The notes under the pieces: generated by a model
The model's input: the letters and a program-made list of their open reading frames with translations, nothing else
Databases searched by the model: none
What the model was told of the DNA's origin: nothing
Shown here: in pieces, positions 44,470 through 51,763 of the stretch
Numbering within the stretch: the first letter of the stretch is position 1
Layout of the letters: each line of letters starts with the position of its first letter
Position numbers and translations under genes: made by a program
Source: Xanthocytophaga flava
GTDB lineage: Bacteria > Bacteroidota > Bacteroidia > Cytophagales > 172606-1
Direction of reading: 5' to 3'
DNA length: 51,763 bases
Assembly (NCBI GenBank): GCA_030068525.1
Contig: JASJOS010000028.1
Location: 1 to 51,763 of the forward strand

Positions 44470-46110
44470 ATGAGTAATATGAAAACATATATCAAAATAC
44501 TGTTTCTATCTGTAGTGGTATTGACAGTTTCCTGTAAAGATACTTTTCTGACTGAAAAGCCCTATTCTTCTTACACACCTATCACCTTAAATGATTCTCT
44601 GGGATTTGAAGCTTCTCTAGTAGGGTTGTATAATCATACCAGTACTATCTTTTCCTGGTCTGACCAGCAGGGATGGCCTAGTGTATGGCAGGTGGGTACA
44701 GATGTTGCCAATGCAACAGCGAATCAGCAAGGTGTAGAAATTCCATACTATAACTATACAGTGCTGACTCCTACAGATGGCGCTGCTGCACGTACATGGA
44801 ACCGTAATTATATCATGGTCAATCTGACCAATATTATTATCAATAGCATTGAATCTCCTACATTGACAGGTATTAGCAATGGGGGAAAAGATCTGATCAG
44901 TGCAGAAGCAAAATTCTTCAGAGGATATGCTTATAACAATCTTGCTACCTGTTTTGGGGGAGTGCCTTTGATTACAAAGGCACTGACGGCTCCTAAAACG
45001 GATTTTGTAAGAGCTTCTCTGAATGAAGTCAATGAGCAGATTGTTGCTGACCTAACTTTTGCGGCACAACATCTTCCAGATATTGAAGCTGTGCGTTCGA
45101 ATACGAAAGGTAAATTATATGGTCGAGCCAATAAATACATGGCGATGCAATTGCTGGCAGAAGTATATTTACGTATGGGTGAACCTGCTCTGGCAGAGGC
45201 TCAGCTTCAGGCAATCATTAATAGTGGCCAGTTTTCATTGATCAAAAGCCGATATGGCATCAAGTCAAGTAATCCCGGTGATTATTACGCGGATATGTTT
45301 ATCTATGGAAACCAGAGACGTATACAAGGCAACAGAGAAGCCATCTGGGTGCTGGAGCAGGAAAATCCAAATACAGTAGTAGGAGGGATTACCGACAACC
45401 CTCAACAACGTCGCGTATGGGGAGCTGCGTATCATAATGTAAAAGGTATGGCATTATCTGATTCTACGGGTGGTCGTGCTTTGGGACGTTTGCGTTTAAG
45501 TAACTGGGTAATCTATGGCCTATACGAACCAGGCGATATCCGTAATTCGCAATACAGTATTCGGAGAAGATACGTATATAATGATCCCAAACAGTCTGCC
45601 ACATATGGCAAACCTGTACCTTATACAGGGACAGATACTTTATTTAACATTGCTCCACACACAACCAAGTGGTACCAGTTTGACCCCAATGATACCTTCG
45701 GCTATGCTATGATCAAAGATTTTATTCTGATGCGTTTAGGTGAAACGTACCTGTTACTGGCAGAAGCACAGTTTAAGCAAGGTAAACTGGAAGAAGCTGC
45801 GGCTAGTATCAATGTATTACGTGAACGGGCATTCCCGGATTACCCAACTGTTGGAAAAGTATCTGCCTCTGATATCACGCTGGATTTCATTCTGGACGAA
45901 CGTGTACGTGAGTTGATTGGTGAAGAAAACCGTCGGATGACACTGATGCGTACCAAAACTCTGGTAGATCGTGCTACCCGCCTTAACTCTAATAATCCGG
46001 TAAATCCGCTTAGAGGTTTGACCAGTACACATTTGCTGATGCCGATTCCATTGTCAGAAATTCAGTTGAACAAGGATGCTGTATTAGAGCAGAATCCTGG
46101 ATATGAATAG
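44470..46110 (+). CDS. SusD/RagB-family surface glycan-binding lipoprotein
   Basis: A 546-aa outer-membrane lipoprotein: MSNMKTYIKILFLSVVVLTVSC gives lipobox Cys22, followed by KDTFLTEKPYSS. Helical TPR-like pairs typical of SusD follow, for example AEAKFFRGYAYNNLATCFGGVPLITKA, LLAEVYLRMGEPALAEAQLQAII and FILMRLGETYLLLAEAQFKQGK; the end NPVNPLRGLTSTHLLMPIPLSEI is the usual closing segment. It caps the SusC barrel. It starts 23 bp after susC; the frame is open upstream to 44383 inside susC, but those codons lack a signal sequence. Confidence 0.95.
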   Translation: MSNMKTYIKILFLSVVVLTVSCKDTFLTEKPYSSYTPITLNDSLGFEASLVGLYNHTSTIFSWSDQQGWPSVWQVGTDVANATANQQGVEIPYYNYTVLTPTDGAAARTWNRNYIMVNLTNIIINSIESPTLTGISNGGKDLISAEAKFFRGYAYNNLATCFGGVPLITKALTAPKTDFVRASLNEVNEQIVADLTFAAQHLPDIEAVRSNTKGKLYGRANKYMAMQLLAEVYLRMGEPALAEAQLQAIINSGQFSLIKSRYGIKSSNPGDYYADMFIYGNQRRIQGNREAIWVLEQENPNTVVGGITDNPQQRRVWGAAYHNVKGMALSDSTGGRALGRLRLSNWVIYGLYEPGDIRNSQYSIRRRYVYNDPKQSATYGKPVPYTGTDTLFNIAPHTTKWYQFDPNDTFGYAMIKDFILMRLGETYLLLAEAQFKQGKLEEAAASINVLRERAFPDYPTVGKVSASDITLDFILDERVRELIGEENRRMTLMRTKTLVDRATRLNSNNPVNPLRGLTSTHLLMPIPLSEIQLNKDAVLEQNPGYE

Positions 46111-46139
46111 AAATAGCTTATTTTAGGGAGCAGAAGTTT

Positions 46140-46183
46140 AGTATCCTGTGGTGTGGTGTATAAACGCTGCATCACAGGATACT
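46140..46183. terminator. Terminator after susD, shared with the converging hydrolase gene
   Basis: AGTATCCTGTGGTG (46140-46153) pairs with CATCACAGGATACT (46170-46183), 14 bp with one G-T pair and a 16-nt loop; five T follow at 46188-46192. It lies between susD (plus) and the end of the hydrolase gene (minus) and probably ends transcripts from the plus side. Confidence 0.8.
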
Positions 46184-46202
46184 GTCATTTTTGAGGGGTT
46201 CA

Positions 46203-48095
46203 TCAGAACCAGTGATGAATTAAAAGTAGAATGAGAACATAGCTACCAGCTAAAGTGGTTAAACTGAGATATGTTTTTAAAAATGTATTTAATGAACGAA
46301 ACCTAATTACCAAAAGTACAATCATTGTTGCTGTAAACAAACCAAATCCATACAAAGCAATGGTTGATTTGTTTACAACTGGTGTAACAGGAATACCTTC
46401 GTATAAATAGCTTATGATAGATGAAAAATACATCAGTGCCATTCCCAGGCTGACTGCTGCTAGTGCTGGCAGAATCTGAAGAAGTATAATGATAAATAAA
46501 GGAGACTGTTTGCGTATTCGCTGAATAACAAACCAGATAACAACTACTATTCCATAGAGGACACTGATAAAAAGCAAACACACACATAACAGTAGTACAA
46601 CAATAGGTAACCATGCTTCTATAGCATTGATCTTCTTGAAGTATAATCCACTTTGCATAACAACCGGTTCATTTTCAGAATTTCTTACCAATGCAATTCT
46701 GGGGATGAGAGTATGGGAATCTCTAAAGATTTTCTGGCTGACAGATGTCCATAGTGTACCTCCTCCCAAAAGTCCTTTAGCCTCCAGTTCTTCTCCCTTT
46801 TCGGAAAGTAAGAAGGTAAACTGTAAGCTTTCCAGAAATCCCATACGCAAATCATTGGGACTATCAAACCGATAATATCCCAGATAAGGTTCTATATAGT
46901 TTTTATCCAGTGGATGAAACACTGGTTGCGGTTTGGGAACATGTTGAGTCAGATAATATCGGATTATACTATCTAAGGGAAAAGTATTGCAAGGAGAATT
47001 AACTGCATAAGCATAACCTATACCCAGTTCCCGATTATAAGCAAATGTGGACGAAAATGGTCCAATTATGCCTGTATGGCCTCTAAATTGGAATCCATCA
47101 GGTAATTCTGCGAGTAGATCATTACCATAAGCATACGTATTATGTAAGTCTGCTTGTGCAGATAGATAGGAGTGAGGTGTTTCACTATCCACAAGAATTG
47201 CCTTGGAAAGAAACTGTCCCTGTGGCGTCTGCCAATCATTCAAATAAGCCTGTAAGGCATGAGAGAGATCGATGGCATTCGTATGTAAGGAGCCGTTTCC
47301 GGGATTGTATTGAGGTAATGATGGAATTTGTATAAACTTTCCATTTTGCCAGATATAACCTTTTGCATAGTGGTTTGTATTATCTGAACGTAAATGGACA
47401 TTTGTATTTAACATAGTAAGAGACAGAAAAACATGTTCTCTCATATATTCATTAAAAGTTTGACCAGATAGCTTTTCAATACTATATGCCAGAATTGCAT
47501 AGTTTACATTTGAGTATGAATGCCTTTCTCCTGGCTTCCATTTGGATACCATATATTTCTCAAAAATATGTAGTGATTGGAGAGCACTTACATCTGTGTC
47601 CACGTAATTGAATTCTTCTATGGGTGACTTATCACTAAATCCTGTAGAATGTTCTAGCAAGTGTTGAATGGTAATTGGATAAGTATCCTCCCATGAATTT
47701 TGAAAGGGTACTTCTGGCGCTATTTTGTGCAAAGGAGTATTGACCGACAATTTTCCTTCATTAATCAGAGTGAGTATACCCAGCGCAGTGAATAACTTGG
47801 TTGTTGAACCCGTTCGAAACAGATGCTGGTTGGTCGCTGGCGTTTTTCTTTCGACATCTGCCAAGCCCAGACCTGCACACCAGAGAATGGAATCTTTTGT
47901 TACCAGAGTGACTGACATTCCAGCAATGTGCTGTTGGGCCATTTCTTTCTGTAACGCTGTTTTCAACTCTGCCAGTATTAACGATTTGGGCGGTGGTTGT
48001 CCTTTCGCCCAGAAAGGAATTAATAGTAAAGGAAAAACAAGAGAGAATAATCTCTTGAGAAGATAACTGAGAAAACAGGTAAGGATAGACTGCAT
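46203..48095 (-). CDS. Membrane-anchored beta-lactamase-family serine hydrolase
   Basis: A 630-aa class C-like serine hydrolase with a signal/anchor (about 12-30). The three catalytic motifs are present: SxxK as Ser97-Thr-Thr-Lys100, YSN at 194-196 and a KTG equivalent His340-Thr-Gly. This is the pattern of AmpC-like esterases and D-aminopeptidase-type proteins rather than true beta-lactamases. The catalytic domain (about 40-385) is followed by a linking domain and four to five C-terminal membrane helices (about 490-628). Substrate is unknown; peptides or esters are possible. A membrane AraC regulator is encoded 71 bp upstream on the same strand, suggesting a unit controlled together. Confidence 0.88.
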   Translation of the reverse strand: MQSILTCFLSYLLKRLFSLVFPLLLIPFWAKGQPPPKSLILAELKTALQKEMAQQHIAGMSVTLVTKDSILWCAGLGLADVERKTPATNQHLFRTGSTTKLFTALGILTLINEGKLSVNTPLHKIAPEVPFQNSWEDTYPITIQHLLEHSTGFSDKSPIEEFNYVDTDVSALQSLHIFEKYMVSKWKPGERHSYSNVNYAILAYSIEKLSGQTFNEYMREHVFLSLTMLNTNVHLRSDNTNHYAKGYIWQNGKFIQIPSLPQYNPGNGSLHTNAIDLSHALQAYLNDWQTPQGQFLSKAILVDSETPHSYLSAQADLHNTYAYGNDLLAELPDGFQFRGHTGIIGPFSSTFAYNRELGIGYAYAVNSPCNTFPLDSIIRYYLTQHVPKPQPVFHPLDKNYIEPYLGYYRFDSPNDLRMGFLESLQFTFLLSEKGEELEAKGLLGGGTLWTSVSQKIFRDSHTLIPRIALVRNSENEPVVMQSGLYFKKINAIEAWLPIVVLLLCVCLLFISVLYGIVVVIWFVIQRIRKQSPLFIIILLQILPALAAVSLGMALMYFSSIISYLYEGIPVTPVVNKSTIALYGFGLFTATMIVLLVIRFRSLNTFLKTYLSLTTLAGSYVLILLLIHHWF

Positions 48096-48166
48096 GAGTT
48101 AATGAGATTATAACAATATGAAATTGTTGCAATAATCCTCTCAATGCCTTTACTGATCTACTCAAA

Positions 48167-49318
48167 TCATGTTTTGAGTAAAGTTTTTGGTTGACTATTC
48201 TGAAATTCCCGAGGGGTTATCCCTTCAGTCTGCTTGAATACCCGCTGAAAAGTTTGAATGGAATTGAAACCCGATTCCAGTGCAATTCCTGCAATGGTGA
48301 GATGCTGATATTGCGGATCAGATAAACGGGTTTTAGCCTCCCGTATTCTGTATTGGTTCACAAACTCCCCAAAACCTAACTTTAAGACCTGATTACATAT
48401 AGCAGAGATATATCGGCTATTTAGTTCTGTAACCTGAGCAAAGCGACTTAGGTTAAGCTCCGGGTCCAGATAACATTTTTGCTGTTCCATAACTTGTTGC
48501 ATTTTGTTGATCAAAGTATTTATCTCTGAAGGCCCCAGCACATCAAGTATGGATGAATTAATCTTTTCCTTCTGAATTTGCAGGATCTGTATTTTTTGAT
48601 TTCCAACAAAGGCAATCCAGTATACCAGCAATGCTAGGGAAATTTCTAATGGAAATGCAAGATTGACAGTAAGGTCAAACAGGATGGTAGCAAAGATAGT
48701 GATTGCCCAGATTCCATAGGAAGTTAACAAGGCAAATAGTAATCGTTTTAACCAGATATATATAATTGGATTTGTTGTCTCTGGGTTTTCTTTGTCTTGC
48801 TGGTTTATTTTATTCCATCTTTCCAGAATAGAATAGGATTGAAACCAGAACCAGGCAAATGTCAGAATAAGGATAATATGTTCTGTTTGTAAAATACGGC
48901 TAAATACAGGCCAGAGCATTTGTGGAGTAGAAGGTCCGAACGCTTTGGTGAAAAATAATAAGGCATGAATAACATTAATTAGAAAGCTGATGATAGAAGG
49001 AATGAAGTATTTCCATACAGAATAAGGAAAGTTGCTAACTCCTATTGTATTGCTGACAACATACAATAACAGCAAAGGTCCCAGACAAAAGATATGAAAG
49101 ACTGGAAAAAATGTATTAGGGCAATAAATGACCAGAGGAGATTCTGTAGTATATAAAAATACCTGAATACTATTATAGGCTAAGATCAATGTAAACCATG
49201 CCAGGTATTTTTGCCTGACTGGCCCTTTCTCTTTAGATAGAAATAATACCAAGGTTAGAATGCTACCCTGTATAGAACCTAAAAGTATGATAAGACTTAA
49301 GAGTGAAAGATTGAGCAT
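48167..49318 (-). CDS. Membrane-embedded AraC-family transcriptional regulator
   Basis: A 383-aa regulator with about seven to eight hydrophobic helices (about 5-245) and a cytoplasmic AraC helix-turn-helix at the C-terminus (about 280-378; ELNSRYISAICNQVLKLGFGEFVNQYRIREAKTRL, then GIALESGFNSIQTFQRVFKQTEGITPREFQ). The first helix of the output domain is NLSRFAQVTELNS. Such 7TM-AraC proteins are frequent in Bacteroidota and are thought to bind DNA while sitting in the membrane. It lies directly upstream of the serine hydrolase gene, its likely target. Confidence 0.9.
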   Translation of the reverse strand: MLNLSLLSLIILLGSIQGSILTLVLFLSKEKGPVRQKYLAWFTLILAYNSIQVFLYTTESPLVIYCPNTFFPVFHIFCLGPLLLLYVVSNTIGVSNFPYSVWKYFIPSIISFLINVIHALLFFTKAFGPSTPQMLWPVFSRILQTEHIILILTFAWFWFQSYSILERWNKINQQDKENPETTNPIIYIWLKRLLFALLTSYGIWAITIFATILFDLTVNLAFPLEISLALLVYWIAFVGNQKIQILQIQKEKINSSILDVLGPSEINTLINKMQQVMEQQKCYLDPELNLSRFAQVTELNSRYISAICNQVLKLGFGEFVNQYRIREAKTRLSDPQYQHLTIAGIALESGFNSIQTFQRVFKQTEGITPREFQNSQPKTLLKT

Positions 49319-49582
49319 AACCTATGTAATTAATACAAATAAAGAAGCGGCTAACCAATGGGTGAAAAGGTATTGATAAATCCATAGTCAGAGTACAATC
49401 ACAAGCAATATTTGTATAGATCTTTGACTGACAGGTATATTTTCTATTGATATAAGTGGTGACAGTCTGTGCAAAAAACTGGTACACATTGGTAATATAC
49501 AACTATGCTGCAACTCCTGGATCAGTCTAATGTACTTCCACTGATTAGATTTTGTTTAGTGATGAAACAGAAAAAATATCAT

Positions 49583-49599
49583 ATATCTACCGTAGATAT
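49583..49599. promoter_or_regulatory. Perfect 8+1+8 palindrome ATATCTAC-C-GTAGATAT
   Basis: A perfect inverted repeat in the divergent region between the AraC regulator gene and the 49822 gene, about 265 bp from the former. It may be an operator; nothing else identifies its protein. Confidence 0.35.
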
Positions 49600-49785
49600 A
49601 GTAATAGTGTCGTTAACTCAGCTAGCCGTTTTGCTCAGGTATTCTGACTGCATGTAAATACAACCACAAGAGACTATATTCAAATGGATATGCTTCAGAA
49701 TGAATTTGTGAAACAGACTTCTAATGAGTTTGTTATAGTTAATCAAATTTGAATCTACCTGATGAGTATTGATAGCTGAGTTAGT

Positions 49786-49793
49786 TAGTTTTG
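49786..49793 (+). promoter_or_regulatory. -7 promoter box of the three-gene cassette
   Basis: TAGTTTTG fits TAnnTTTG, 28 bp upstream of the ATG at 49822. A clear -33 element is not seen. Confidence 0.5.
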
Positions 49794-49821
49794 TATAAAA
49801 ATTAGTTAATAATCATTCCTT

Positions 49822-50481
49822 ATGATGCAACACATCCTGCTTGTTCTATTTTGTATATTTTTTTATCACAACTCCGATGATTTTTCCAGTACTGATAGAG
49901 GACCAAAATCAGGTTTTTTATATCTAAATATTTCGAAGATCTACACCAATAAGCTAACATTCTCCATTAAAAACACCAAAGGTGAGTCGCTCTGTTTGAT
50001 GAAGGAGGTGAGGATCTATTTTGACTCTTTATCATTTGATATCATTGAAGAAGATTTTAAGTATAGAGAAAGGTTAAAAGTTGAAGTGTTGGAACCTGAA
50101 TATGGGTTATTAATTTTTAAATGCATACGGTTTACAAAGGATGTCTATGTAGTACTGGTTAATAATCAGGAAGCCTATATTGAGAAAGACAAATACGAAC
50201 ACCTTCTGAAGTTTAAAACACTTCCACAATATTTACTGTCTACTTACCCAATCCCTTCCTCTTTGTCTCCCATCCGAATGACTCCATCTGATACAGGAAA
50301 AGTTATTGAAAAATATGATCAGTACACATATACACCATTGGAAGTTACAGGGGATTGGATAAAGGTAAAAACCAGCAAAGATTGTTATAGCGGAGAGACT
50401 CTACCCAAAAAAGATATAACCGGATGGATCAGATGGGGGAGGAAAGGAAAAATGATAATCAAATTAGCTTATAGATGTTGA
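49822..50481 (+). CDS. Unrecognised exported protein with C-terminal SH3-like region
   Basis: A 219-aa protein. The N-terminus (MMQHILLVLFCIFFYHNS) looks like a signal or short membrane anchor. The middle (about 33-125) is strand-rich, and the C-terminal part (about 150-210; SPIRMTPSDTGKVIEKYDQYTYTP, then GDWIKVKT and ITGWIRWG) has the layout of a bacterial SH3 domain, which usually binds wall or surface ligands. The family is unknown to me. It is the first of three closely packed small genes; such cassettes often encode immunity or surface proteins, but nothing here proves that. Confidence 0.7.
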   Translation: MMQHILLVLFCIFFYHNSDDFSSTDRGPKSGFLYLNISKIYTNKLTFSIKNTKGESLCLMKEVRIYFDSLSFDIIEEDFKYRERLKVEVLEPEYGLLIFKCIRFTKDVYVVLVNNQEAYIEKDKYEHLLKFKTLPQYLLSTYPIPSSLSPIRMTPSDTGKVIEKYDQYTYTPLEVTGDWIKVKTSKDCYSGETLPKKDITGWIRWGRKGKMIIKLAYRC

Positions 50482-50530
50482 ACTATTGTTATAATCGATA
50501 CCGGGAACCTAACAAATCATCAAAAATAGA

Positions 50531-51025
50531 ATGAATAAAAGTATCTGGAGTACATTGTTGTTTTGCTGTTTTGTTTCTTGTTCCTCTTTGTATAGTGATT
50601 TTCCACAGATGAGTGATAGTTTGGACGACGCATGGAATAAAAAAGTATTTAGAGCGGAATACATTGTTCCTCAAAATCCCTATAAGATAAATGACACCCT
50701 TTCTATTACAGTGAAAGAAGCTTGGATAGAGCGTTGCTGGAAATATAATAAAGCAGGCAAAATAGCTTACATTCCAGATTATCAGCTCATCATTATTTGC
50801 GATAGCAAAGACATTGAACAGTATCCTTCTAACTGGACAATTGGCACAACTGATGGACCTAACTTTCGAAGTTGTGCCAGAGATTGTATTATGGCAAATT
50901 TTGAAGATATACCCAATGATCACATAGAGTTGATTGTGCAAAAAGGTAGACTCGCAAATAATAAAATACCAGAAATAATTGGGAAGTTTGAGTTGAGAAA
51001 AAAGCCTCAAAGTGAGGAAAACTAG
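50531..51025 (+). CDS. Unrecognised lipoprotein
   Basis: A 164-aa lipoprotein: MNKSIWSTLLFCCFVSC has lipobox Cys17. The mature part contains NDTLSITVKEAWIERCWKYNKAGKIAYIPDYQLIIICDSKD, an Ig-like or beta-sandwich type pattern, and additional Cys residues (about 119 and 123) that could form a disulfide. It follows the SH3-like gene by 49 bp and the next gene starts 1 bp after its stop, so it is co-transcribed. Function unknown. Confidence 0.72.
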   Translation: MNKSIWSTLLFCCFVSCSSLYSDFPQMSDSLDDAWNKKVFRAEYIVPQNPYKINDTLSITVKEAWIERCWKYNKAGKIAYIPDYQLIIICDSKDIEQYPSNWTIGTTDGPNFRSCARDCIMANFEDIPNDHIELIVQKGRLANNKIPEIIGKFELRKKPQSEEN

Positions 51026-51026
51026 A

Positions 51027-51635
51027 ATGATTACGTTCGAGAAAAACATCAGTCAACAACTTCCTTATAATAGGGAGAACTACATAGCTTATTTTAATGA
51101 CCAGAATGATGACTTAGATAGAAATGTCATTTGGTATGGAGTGTCCTTGCAACAAGCAGACATAAAAGACCAGAAACTATATCAAGTATCGGAACAGATT
51201 GTTGTAAATAGTGTCAATCGCCTGGAAAATGCTTTCAAAGAAATTGTATCCGAGTTTGATCAGGTATTGCCTTGGATAATCAATCATGATGATAAAGATC
51301 TCCCTTGGTTTAACACGGAGAATAGTAGATTGCCACATCTGAGGGATATTTTTAAGCAGAATAATATTCCGAGTTCGTTTATTGGATGTTTAGTTTTCGA
51401 TAAAGAAGATTTAGTAAATCTTGCTCATGAATTGATAACGTATCCATACGATCTGTTATCCAAGCTATCATACAAGACGTTGGATGTTTCACATACTAAA
51501 TTGCCGTTTATTATTAAGTTAACAGGCCATCTCACACTTGATATAGTAAGTACAGATAAAGCCTTGGTAACAAAGATAGTAAATGATGATACGTTCGATT
51601 CTTTTCTTAAAATTCTCTATCGGAGTAGAGAGTAA
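51027..51635 (+). CDS. Unrecognised cytoplasmic protein, last gene before the right IS
   Basis: A 202-aa acidic protein with no signal sequence (MITFEKNISQQLPYNRENYI). Features include a charged helical half (about 45-80, SEQIVVNSVNRLENAFKEIV) and a region with FNTENSRLPHLRDIFKQNNIP. I know no family for it. The ATG at 51027 abuts the preceding stop; a GTG at 51012 would overlap it. The stop TAA (51633-51635) is 2 bp before the IS end, so the insertion may have trimmed or just missed the gene's true 3' end. Confidence 0.65.
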   Translation: MITFEKNISQQLPYNRENYIAYFNDQNDDLDRNVIWYGVSLQQADIKDQKLYQVSEQIVVNSVNRLENAFKEIVSEFDQVLPWIINHDDKDLPWFNTENSRLPHLRDIFKQNNIPSSFIGCLVFDKEDLVNLAHELITYPYDLLSKLSYKTLDVSHTKLPFIIKLTGHLTLDIVSTDKALVTKIVNDDTFDSFLKILYRSRE

Positions 51636-51637
51636 CA

Positions 51638-51763
51638 TGAGGTGGTCCTAAAAATCGGGACACACGACTTGCGAGTGAATGAGATTAATTTGATAAAGTT
51701 GTTCAAATTCTGCCGGACTTTTATAGCCCAAAGCGGAATGTCTCCTAATTCGATTATAATAAA
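51638..51763 (-). mobile_element. IS3-family insertion sequence, 3' end (partial)
   Basis: The downstream end of the same kind of IS as at the left edge, in the same (minus-strand) orientation. Its terminus TGAGGTGGTCCTAAAAATCG begins at 51638; the next bases match the left end as an inverted repeat with two mismatches over about 35 bp. The element continues past the window. Its presence here reflects a different insertion site, or the other side of the same copy if the molecule is circular. Confidence 0.85.
51648..51763 (-). CDS. IS3-family transposase OrfB, C-terminal fragment
   Basis: The minus strand carries the last 37 codons of an integrase, YYNRIRRHSALGYKSPAEFE and following, ending at TAG (51648-51650). 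YNRIRRHSALGYKSPAEFE is the typical end of IS3-family OrfB (rve/DDE domain), whose catalytic part lies outside the window. The stop codon lies within the IS terminal repeat, as is common for this family. Confidence 0.9.
   Translation of the reverse strand, partial: YYNRIRRHSALGYKSPAEFEQLYQINLIHSQVVCPDF

Larger units (their letters stand above)
49319..49821. other. Gene-free stretch with one palindrome and one promoter box
   Basis: About 500 bp between divergent genes. It contains ATATCTAC-C-GTAGATAT (49583-49599) and TAGTTTTG (49786-49793), both listed separately. No frame in it looks coding. Confidence 0.55.

Noticed and set aside
46203-48095. True beta-lactamase (antibiotic resistance)
   Set aside because: The SxxK, YSN and HTG motifs show the fold, but the HTG in place of KTG, the extra domain and the C-terminal membrane helices fit the broad serine-hydrolase group rather than AmpC resistance enzymes.
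1-51763. A 51-kb composite transposon formed by the two flanking IS ends
   Set aside because: Each edge shows only one IS end of about 126 bp, which is what a contig broken at a repeat looks like. The cargo consists of ordinary chromosomal functions and nothing shows joint mobility.

Overview
The window looks like a chromosomal segment of a Bacteroidota bacterium, most likely of the order Cytophagales. Supporting signs are a subtype iii (Bacteroidota) type VI secretion system, a SusC/SusD pair, a hybrid two-component regulator with an AraC output domain, Reg_prop/Y_Y_Y sensor kinases, many short-lipobox lipoproteins, and several TAnnTTTG promoter boxes typical of the phylum. No rRNA, tRNA or CRISPR array was seen.

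Layout. Both edges (1-125 and 51638-51763) run into the two opposite ends of one IS3-family insertion sequence in the same orientation. Because about 126 bp is present on each side, this looks like a contig cut at a repeat. 672-2918: manganese/iron homeostasis, with an Nramp transporter (mntH) divergent from a DtxR/MntR-type repressor and operator-like repeats between them. 2954-6809: a LuxR-type response regulator and its Reg_prop sensor kinase, both on the minus strand. 6810-7508: a gene-free, repeat-rich leader.

7509-24976 is a T6SS-iii gene cluster, all on the plus strand: PAAR, TssB, TssC, two TssD (Hcp), VgrG, an unknown 181-aa protein, a third TssD, TssN, an outer-membrane beta-barrel, TssE, TssF, TssG, TssK, a caspase-like (DUF4347-like) protein, a lipoprotein, TssO and TssH (ClpV). 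Tube, sheath, baseplate, spike and recycling ATPase are all present. Of the subtype's membrane-complex proteins I recognise only TssN and TssO; the beta-barrel and the lipoprotein may fill the outer part of the envelope channel. The caspase-like protein and the 181-aa protein are the best candidates for undescribed cargo or accessory functions.

25075-26511: a 44-codon membrane micro-ORF with a strong hairpin, then a secreted two-lobed aspartyl protease with PDZ domain. 26657-32395: a complete RND efflux operon (adaptor, pump, outer membrane factor) on the minus strand, preceded by palindromes. 33304-46110: a polysaccharide utilisation locus with a hybrid two-component regulator, a GH43-GH105 fusion, a DUF2264/GH154-type enzyme and SusC/SusD. 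Two copies of a 23-bp element (21/23 identical), each exactly 29 bp upstream of a TAnnTTTG box, precede the two PUL transcription units and are the likely regulator sites. The enzyme set suggests glucuronic-acid-bearing arabinogalactan or pectin side chains. 46203-49318: a membrane-anchored serine beta-lactamase-like hydrolase and a membrane-embedded AraC regulator. 49822-51635: three small unrecognised genes ending 2 bp before the right IS.

All names come from reading motifs and gene order; no database search was possible.
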